Assembly (NCBI GenBank): GCA_964422555.1 | Contig: CAYRBR010000059.1 | Span: forward strand, 1 to 8,907 | Reading direction: 5' to 3' | Origin: JAGLCW01 sp964422555 | GTDB taxonomy: Bacteria; Caldisericota; Caldisericia; UBA6126 | Length of the DNA stretch: 8,907 bases | Part shown: piece by piece, positions 1 through 5,028 of the stretch | Layout: each line of letters starts with the position of its first letter | How positions within the stretch are numbered: position 1 is the first letter of the stretch | Notes under the pieces: generated by a model | What the model was told of the DNA's origin: nothing | The model's input: the letters and a program-made list of their open reading frames with translations, nothing else | The model's database searches: none | Position numbers and translations under genes: made by a program

Positions 1-399
1 GAAGAATGCTTGTTAATTTCTATTCCTCGCCGTAACTTTAAAACCTCTCCCTTTCTTGTAGATAACCAAGTGTCTATTCCTACTATTCCAGGTGGTTGGA
101 CTATAAATTCTTTATATTATTACAAATACTTACATTCAATATCAATTCAAAATGGTCACAATTTGTGTTTGAAATGCATCGATAGTAATCAATTTAGAAT
201 ATCATATTGGTGCACAATGGACCAGGACTTTCCAGTAATCCAAAAAACACTAAGTACTTTTTTTAATGATCACTACGATCCTGTCTTTAGATCCATCGAC
301 ATAAAAAAGGTAGCTGATTATAGACAGTACATAAGTCCCAATGAGTACGAAGGATTGGTCTTCTTCAAAGTTATCAAATTAAATGAAAAAGCAAAGTAA
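1..399 (+). CDS. C-terminal fragment of an unrecognised protein (5' end outside the window)
   Basis: The reading frame is open from base 1 (residues E-E-C-L-L-I-S) to a TAA at 397-399, so the gene begins upstream and the TTG at base 10 is not a credible start. About 132 C-terminal residues are visible. The stretch has no obvious membrane segment, is rich in aromatic residues (for example SLYYYKYLHS) and has a D/N-rich middle with two Cys (C-L-K-C). I recognise no family. The end looks like a soluble alpha/beta tail, such as those following the membrane part of some envelope enzymes, but that is only an impression. It faces the leftward operon end to end, with 145 bases between the two stop codons. 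Codon use is AT-rich like the rest of the window, which supports a real gene. Confidence 0.6.
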   Translation, partial: EECLLISIPRRNFKTSPFLVDNQVSIPTIPGGWTINSLYYYKYLHSISIQNGHNLCLKCIDSNQFRISYWCTMDQDFPVIQKTLSTFFNDHYDPVFRSIDIKKVADYRQYISPNEYEGLVFFKVIKLNEKAK

Positions 400-401
400 T
401 T

Positions 402-431
402 AAAAAAGTCTCTGATAAAGAAACCTTTTTT
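402..431. terminator. Possible AT-rich bidirectional terminator hairpin
   Basis: AAAAAAG at 402-408 can pair with CTTTTTT at 425-431, with a few further imperfect pairs inside, just after the stop at 399. The T run would serve rightward transcription and the A run (U on the opposite strand) leftward transcription from the glycosyltransferase gene ending at 545. The stem is weak because it is almost all A-T and has a bulge and a mismatch. Confidence 0.35.
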
Positions 432-544
432 GTGTAAATTTTCTATGCCTCCTTTTCATCAATGTTTTTAAAGAATGGAAGATTTCTTTTTACGGTACCA
501 AAACGATTGCACTTCCAATACTAATTATTGCTTTCATTTAGAAT

Positions 545-2158
545 TTACTCAGGAAGCTTAATCATCAACAAATCAGATGTAATACCGCGAAGCCTGTATC
601 TTGGTTGACCAAGTAATCCAATTTTAGAAATGATATACGAATCATCTTTACATAAAATCCAATCTGCTTGAACATTTTTAATCAGTCTTCGCAATTCATC
701 AGCACTATAAGATGATCGAACGTAAAGAACTTGCCTTGGTTGAAGTTGATAGGCATAAAGAGTGTAGTATTTCATACTCTCTACAACTATATTTTCGTCC
801 GAAGGAATATTTTTAAGTATTGACTCAATTCCTTCCATCCTTCTTCTGGTTAAATCATACTGGTATTGTAGTTTATGGACCACATAATAATCAAATACAA
901 ATAAAGATAGAACAGTTGTAGCTAGAACAGTAATAGTGAAAAATTTATACTTCTTTGTCGCTACTTTCCTATTTAGATACTCACCATAACATGAAAAAGT
1001 TGATATTACTAATGCTGGTATCGTCATAGCTAGATAACGAAATTGATTCTGCATAAAAACTACCGTACAGAAATGTAGAAAAGCAAAAAACAATGATGCT
1101 GTTGTTAGGTAAATCCATTTCTTTTTTCTTTTTTTTATGAAGTACAGAGCCCCAAGCAAAGTAAGATAGAACATAATATTAAATGGTAAATAGAATATCT
1201 GTTTGTCAGAACCACTATTAAGGAATTGAAGGCGAAGACTATTTTTTGTTTTTAACCATAGGTTCTCGATTAGTTCCGGTTTAGTTATTTCATGTGGATG
1301 CAGATTATAAAACGAATCCATATTGCTTGTTTTTCCCGGTACACCAATAGAAAGAATTCGGAAGTATTTGGACACTGAAAGAGTGCTTCCCTGATTCTTC
1401 GGAACCGATCTACTTAAGGCTGGATTATTTGGAAACATTGGTCGCAAAACTGATAAAAGTAAAATGGATGTCAAAAGCAGAAAAGAAGCACGTATGAACC
1501 ATTTAGATTGTTTAAAGTTACAAACAGAATAAGCAACAGGAATAATCGGAATAAGCAATAAAAAGTTTTGTTTACACAGTACCAAAAAAACAGAAATAAG
1601 CACTATGCCTACCCAAGAAGAAAAGGATTGATTTCTAGATAAAAACAGGTACATAATAGCTGCTACAAATGGCGCAACCATTGCTTCTACTAATAGTTGT
1701 GAAGTAAGCCACACTGTGGCAGGAAGAAACAAATACAGTAATCCTGCGGAAATCGAAATCCAAGAAGAGGTGTATAGCCGAACCGATTTATAAATAAAAA
1801 AGGCTGCAAATAAGCTAGCTAAAACGTTGAGGAAAACCCATCCGTTGTAAGCTCCGATGAAAGAACCTGGAATGGCAGCAAGATACACAAAAGGAACATT
1901 GTGTACAAAGGGGGGATTCTGGATTACTTTTCCACGTATTGCCTGAACAGGGAAAATATTATTTGATTGAACACCATGCCCATTGATCAGAGATTCAACA
2001 TCGGCAAGATACCAAAAATGATCATCAATTCGGGGTCCTTTGGCAGACAACACAATAAGTGTAATGAATAAAGCAACAAAAAAAAGAACTACCAAAACCT
2101 CTTTTCTTCTATCCCTCCACAAATAAAATAGCCAGTCCCTGACAGAATAAAGCAACAT
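545..2158 (-). CDS. GT-C family polytopic membrane glycosyltransferase (PMT/ArnT-like)
   Basis: Predicted integral membrane glycosyltransferase that would move a sugar from a polyprenyl-phosphate carrier to an acceptor on the outer face of the membrane. A first hydrophobic helix (about residues 21-38) is followed by an external loop with P-R-I-D-D-H-F-W-Y, an acidic pair (D45/D46) in the place of the GT-C catalytic acidic motif, then L-I-N-G-H-G. About ten more hydrophobic segments follow. N-Q-F-R-Y-L near residue 374, opening the helix A-M-T-I-P-A-L-V-I, is typical of the family. The last 100 residues are soluble. The ATG at 2158-2156, one base after the upstream stop, is preferred (537 aa). 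A TTG at 2170 would add four residues and an 11-base overlap. Neither start has a clear ribosome binding site, which fits translational coupling. Sugar, acceptor and exact subfamily cannot be told; mannosyl- or aminoarabinosyl-transfer names should not be assumed. Confidence 0.8.
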   Translation of the reverse strand: MLLYSVRDWLFYLWRDRRKEVLVVLFFVALFITLIVLSAKGPRIDDHFWYLADVESLINGHGVQSNNIFPVQAIRGKVIQNPPFVHNVPFVYLAAIPGSFIGAYNGWVFLNVLASLFAAFFIYKSVRLYTSSWISISAGLLYLFLPATVWLTSQLLVEAMVAPFVAAIMYLFLSRNQSFSSWVGIVLISVFLVLCKQNFLLLIPIIPVAYSVCNFKQSKWFIRASFLLLTSILLLSVLRPMFPNNPALSRSVPKNQGSTLSVSKYFRILSIGVPGKTSNMDSFYNLHPHEITKPELIENLWLKTKNSLRLQFLNSGSDKQIFYLPFNIMFYLTLLGALYFIKKRKKKWIYLTTASLFFAFLHFCTVVFMQNQFRYLAMTIPALVISTFSCYGEYLNRKVATKKYKFFTITVLATTVLSLFVFDYYVVHKLQYQYDLTRRRMEGIESILKNIPSDENIVVESMKYYTLYAYQLQPRQVLYVRSSYSADELRRLIKNVQADWILCKDDSYIISKIGLLGQPRYRLRGITSDLLMIKLPE

Positions 2159-2159
2159 G

Positions 2160-3038
2160 TCAGCAATCAATTAAAATGGAACTAGTAAGACTATCCCAGG
2201 ACACTATTCCCCCAAGTGTTTCAGCAACAAAGCGAAGAGGGACAATCGTTTTGTCTTTAAACAACACAGGAGGAACATCAAGATACCTTGATTTCCCGTT
2301 AATAACTACCTGCAATCGCCCAATCTTCATTTCGATTGTCACATTCTTGTATTCTATTTCAATTACTTGTGTTTGTGGAAGCCATTTTACTTCAGCCCCC
2401 ATTTTTTCAGCAATAGATCGAAGCGGAACAAAGGTTCGATCTTGGATTAAGAGAGGTTTAACTGCAAAATCGAATCGCTCGTCATTCACCCAGTAATGTT
2501 TTTCTCCAATTTGCAATCGTAGTCGTAGATGACGGGGCTCTTGAATTTGAATAGAAAAAGGCAAAAACTGATAGGGAATCGATTGATTGTTCAGGTCATA
2601 TATATGCCCTGAAGTAAGCCAAAATCTTGCATTCCCTTTTTGTTTGGCAGCAAAAGTCATTACGAAAACAACGTTTGAGTTAGTTTTAGAATGGACTCGT
2701 CCAACCTTATTTACATGAATAGTAACCTTATTATTGTCTTCTTTAATCTCACATTCAGGTTCATTCGAATCATATACATTTCCTGGGAAACAATTTTTAA
2801 AGGAAAGATTTGAATATTGAAATGTAAACTCAATATCTTGGAAAACAATATCCGCCTGCTTCAAACTCACAAAAAATGAAACATCATGATCTTGAGTATA
2901 AATCCCCAACACAACCGGTTCTATTTGGACAAACACATTGGATGCATAGGTTATCTTACTGGGCAACAAAATGCTAGAAACAAAAACCATTGCACTTACA
3001 AATAACAGAAGTACAGTATGTATTGCTTTTTTACTCAT
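2160..3038 (-). CDS. Secreted protein with cohesin-like domain and paired copper-amine-oxidase-type stalk domains
   Basis: Exported 292-residue protein. Residues 1-32 are a signal peptide: K3/K4, a hydrophobic core, and a likely cut after T-Y-A. Residues about 37-165 form a beta-rich domain of cohesin/bacterial-Ig type, with V-S-F-F-V-S-L strands, F-T-F-Q-Y-S and two Cys (C83, C96) that could form a disulfide. Residues about 175-292 carry two stalk repeats of the copper-amine-oxidase N-terminal type: RTFVPLRSIAEKMGAEVKW and KTIVPLRFVAETLGGIVSW. Despite the family name, no oxidase active site is present; in Firmicutes these repeats usually sit on wall or envelope proteins. The protein ends in a free Cys. 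The start overlaps the upstream gene's stop (ATGA, 3035-3038), so expression is probably coupled to the nucleotidyltransferase. The downstream glycosyltransferase could modify it, but that is inference. Confidence 0.85.
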   Translation of the reverse strand: MSKKAIHTVLLLFVSAMVFVSSILLPSKITYASNVFVQIEPVVLGIYTQDHDVSFFVSLKQADIVFQDIEFTFQYSNLSFKNCFPGNVYDSNEPECEIKEDNNKVTIHVNKVGRVHSKTNSNVVFVMTFAAKQKGNARFWLTSGHIYDLNNQSIPYQFLPFSIQIQEPRHLRLRLQIGEKHYWVNDERFDFAVKPLLIQDRTFVPLRSIAEKMGAEVKWLPQTQVIEIEYKNVTIEMKIGRLQVVINGKSRYLDVPPVLFKDKTIVPLRFVAETLGGIVSWDSLTSSILIDC

Positions 3039-3769
3039 TTGTTATAGTTTTTATCTGCTTCCATCATAAGATTTCCTGCTTCCATCAGGGTATCAAACGT
3101 TCCGGCATCCAACCATTTACCATCCACTATGTCATATTGTAACGTTCCTTCTTCGATATACAGATTATTTAACGCAGTAATCTCATATTCTCCTCTTGCC
3201 GATGGGAGAATATGTGGTATTTTCTCCCAGGCTGTTTTATCATATATATAAGCCCCCACGACTGCATACTCACTTTTAGGCTTAGTAGGTTTTTCTTCAA
3301 TCTCTGTAATATGATCCCCTTTAATTGTTGCTACACCGAATCTTTCGGGGTCAGGTACTTGATACAAAAGAACACGAGCTCCAGTGTTTTTCTGAATTGT
3401 TAGATAATTTTGATAAAAATAGGATATCGGTTTTTCAAAAATACAGTCTCCCAAAAACAGCATCGTTGTTTCATCTTTCGCAAAATCGGCAGCTTCTTTT
3501 AATGCATCCACAATCCCCTTTGCTTTTTCTTGAATAGCATACGTTAAATGAACTTCCAACTCAGAACCAGAACCAAATACAGAAGCAAAATCCCCAATGT
3601 GATATTTGTTAGTAACAATCATGATTTCTGTAATACCGCACATTTTCATATTCATAATTGGATAATAGATCATTGGATATTTCCCTGTAGGGAGGAGTGT
3701 TTTGTTTGTTGCTTTTGTTAATGGGAATAATCGTGTACCAATTCCACCGGCTAAAACAATGCCCTTCAT
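3035..3769 (-). CDS. Short sugar-1-phosphate nucleotidyltransferase (SpsI/RmlA-like, probable glucose-1-phosphate thymidylyltransferase)
   Basis: Cytoplasmic enzyme expected to join a nucleoside triphosphate, most likely dTTP, to glucose-1-phosphate, giving NDP-glucose for envelope or spore-coat glycans. The N-terminus has the signature G-G-I-G-T-R-L-F-P-L-T followed by N-K-T-L-L-P (R13, K23). L-G-D-C-I-F supplies the metal-binding Asp (D108). E-I-E-E-K-P lies at 156-161, G-E-Y-E-I-T at 193-198 and W-L-D-A-G-T at 219-224. At 244 residues it is shorter than classical RmlA (about 290) and close to the short SpsI form, which lacks the C-terminal extension. The start is ATG 3769 because GAGGTGA (3778-3772) lies just upstream; a GTG at 3775 falls inside that ribosome binding site. 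No RmlB, C or D partner is visible, so the final sugar is unknown and the nucleotide preference is inferred from family similarity. Confidence 0.9.
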   Translation of the reverse strand: MKGIVLAGGIGTRLFPLTKATNKTLLPTGKYPMIYYPIMNMKMCGITEIMIVTNKYHIGDFASVFGSGSELEVHLTYAIQEKAKGIVDALKEAADFAKDETTMLFLGDCIFEKPISYFYQNYLTIQKNTGARVLLYQVPDPERFGVATIKGDHITEIEEKPTKPKSEYAVVGAYIYDKTAWEKIPHILPSARGEYEITALNNLYIEEGTLQYDIVDGKWLDAGTFDTLMEAGNLMMEADKNYNK

Positions 3770-3771
3770 GT

Positions 3772-3778
3772 TCACCTC
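3772..3778 (-). promoter_or_regulatory. Ribosome binding site that fixes the nucleotidyltransferase start
   Basis: Reading leftward, GAGGTGA is a perfect match to the 16S anti-Shine-Dalgarno complement. GAGG is followed by a 5-base spacer and ATG at 3769, so the start is that ATG and not the GTG at 3775 embedded in the site. Confidence 0.8.
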
Positions 3779-3799
3779 ACTAGTGTCTGGACTTTTATT

Positions 3800-3826
3800 T
3801 TGTACACCACTATGTTAGAGTATAAT
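3800..3826 (+). promoter_or_regulatory. Probable sigma-A-type promoter for the rightward operon
   Basis: A perfect TATAAT box is at 3821-3826. The -35 region is weak: TTGTAC at 3800-3805 matches TTG but with a 15-base spacer, and TTTTGT at 3798-3803 has the ideal 17-base spacer but few matches. Transcription would begin near 3833, giving a leader of about 25 bases before the ATG at 3858. A weak -35 leaves room for an activator. Confidence 0.5.
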
Positions 3827-3846
3827 GAAGATGTTTCAATAGCAAT
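3819..3846 (-). promoter_or_regulatory. Possible promoter for the leftward operon, overlapping the rightward one
   Basis: On the opposite strand, TATACT occupies 3824-3819 and shares its TATA core with the rightward TATAAT box. The -35 match is poor (TTGCTA at 3845-3840 with a 15-base spacer). The leader to the ATG at 3769 would be about 40 bases. This is the best candidate in the short gap, not a firm call. Confidence 0.3.
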
Positions 3847-3857
3847 GAGAGAGAAAT

Positions 3858-5027
3858 ATGAAAACTTTGAACTTCCGATCAAAAAAAAATAAGTGTAGGT
3901 TAACATGGAGTAATGTGAATACTCTGGATATTCATATTGGAAGCAGAAAATTTTCCTTTCTATCGAATGACTTAACCTCTATATTCTTCTCTGAAATGAG
4001 ACGAGACAATACTCATATTGTAAAATTGCATATTATGGGTGTTCAAAATGAACTTCTTGAATTTGAGGTCACCTATCGAGTAGCATTAGAACTATATGAG
4101 TGGCTCGATTCAATTCACGCTCTTTCTTTAATACTGGGAAAATGCCCTATGCAGTATCCTTCCAGAAAAACAAAAAAAAACCGTTTTGTTTCTGTCATAA
4201 TGTTAGTATTCCTTATGGCACTAATCATATTTGGCATTGTTAAAATTATCCAAAAGATTTCCAATCCTATTCCTGCACAAGAACCCGTCATGCAAAACAG
4301 TGTTGAAAACTCCGATTTTAGCTCTTTGTTTAATGATGGAGTTAAGCTAATTGAAGAAAATCATTTATCTGCAGGAATTGAAAAATTATTGGAAGCAAAA
4401 AAGATTAATACTAACCCGGAATTGGAGAATATTCTCAATAAAGCCTATTTTGAGAGGGGAGAGTATTTTTTTCAGAACAATGAGTTTGAAAAAGCTCTTA
4501 GAGATTTTGAAAGTATGATTGTACTCACCCCCAAAGCCCAAGAGATGATAATGCAGATGAAAATTAGCTCTTCGAGTTGCATAGACAGTGTTACAGTAAA
4601 ATCCCTTCAATCTCTTTTAAAAGAATCCTACTACCTTACTTTTCAAGAACCAAAAAAATTGTCCTCTGGGAATTGGGTTATCGATGGTGCCATGTTTGAT
4701 GATGCTACAAAAACTGTCTTATCTTGTCGACTTTATATTAAGAATCCCCAGGAAATTTATCGGGTTGTTTTTGAAACCAATGCCACTGATGCAGATCCAA
4801 AGCCAGAAGATTACAATTTTGAAAAACTATCTTCGAACTACTTAAGCTTTGCCGGAACTTTATTTCAAACAGACAATGATCCCGTAAAAGCTTCAGAGTG
4901 GATTGTGAAAACTGTTCCAAAAGCAAAGCTATCCTATGTACAATTCGACAATATTTTTGTGAATATGAACTTCCGATTATATGGAGAGCAATACAAGAGA
5001 GTCCTTGAGGTTTCTCCTACTTTATAA
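3858..5027 (+). CDS. Single-pass membrane protein: N-terminal beta-rich (PH-like?) domain, TPR-like helices, uncharacterised C-terminal domain
   Basis: Not a family I can name. Residues 10-90 alternate short beta-like segments (L-D-I-H-I-G-S-R-K-F-S-F, I-V-K-L-H-I-M-G-V) and end in a helix, A-L-E-L-Y-E-W-L, an order that recalls a small PH-like fold. A basic stretch (R103-R109) precedes one hydrophobic helix at about 110-132. By the positive-inside rule, the N-terminal domain should be cytoplasmic and the remainder outside. Residues 152-225 are TPR-like, with helix pairs around F-N-D-G-V-K-L-I-E and R-G-E-Y-F-F-Q-N-N-E-F-E-K-A-L. Residues 245-389 are an alpha/beta domain containing N-W-V-I-D-G-A-M-F and A-S-E-W-I-V. 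It is first in the rightward operon, and the peptidase gene starts one base after its stop. Only a weak GAGAGA ribosome binding site precedes the ATG. A scaffold or sensor for the peptidase is plausible but inferred. Confidence 0.75.
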   Translation: MKTLNFRSKKNKCRLTWSNVNTLDIHIGSRKFSFLSNDLTSIFFSEMRRDNTHIVKLHIMGVQNELLEFEVTYRVALELYEWLDSIHALSLILGKCPMQYPSRKTKKNRFVSVIMLVFLMALIIFGIVKIIQKISNPIPAQEPVMQNSVENSDFSSLFNDGVKLIEENHLSAGIEKLLEAKKINTNPELENILNKAYFERGEYFFQNNEFEKALRDFESMIVLTPKAQEMIMQMKISSSSCIDSVTVKSLQSLLKESYYLTFQEPKKLSSGNWVIDGAMFDDATKTVLSCRLYIKNPQEIYRVVFETNATDADPKPEDYNFEKLSSNYLSFAGTLFQTDNDPVKASEWIVKTVPKAKLSYVQFDNIFVNMNFRLYGEQYKRVLEVSPTL

Positions 5028-5028
5028 A

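Noticed and set aside
2176..2496. 106-residue plus-strand open frame
   Set aside because: It is the antisense shadow of the paired stalk repeats of the secreted protein.
2160..3038. Annotation as a copper amine oxidase
   Set aside because: Only the N-terminal-type stalk repeats are present. There is no catalytic domain or topaquinone site.
3845..3892. Short frame starting 13 bases before the TPR protein ATG
   Set aside because: It has only 15 codons, is in another frame, and the ATG at 3858 leads the long real gene.
4981..5028. In-frame upstream ATG that would extend the peptidase by 16 residues
   Set aside because: It lies inside the preceding gene, has no ribosome binding site, and would put charged residues ahead of a normal signal peptide.
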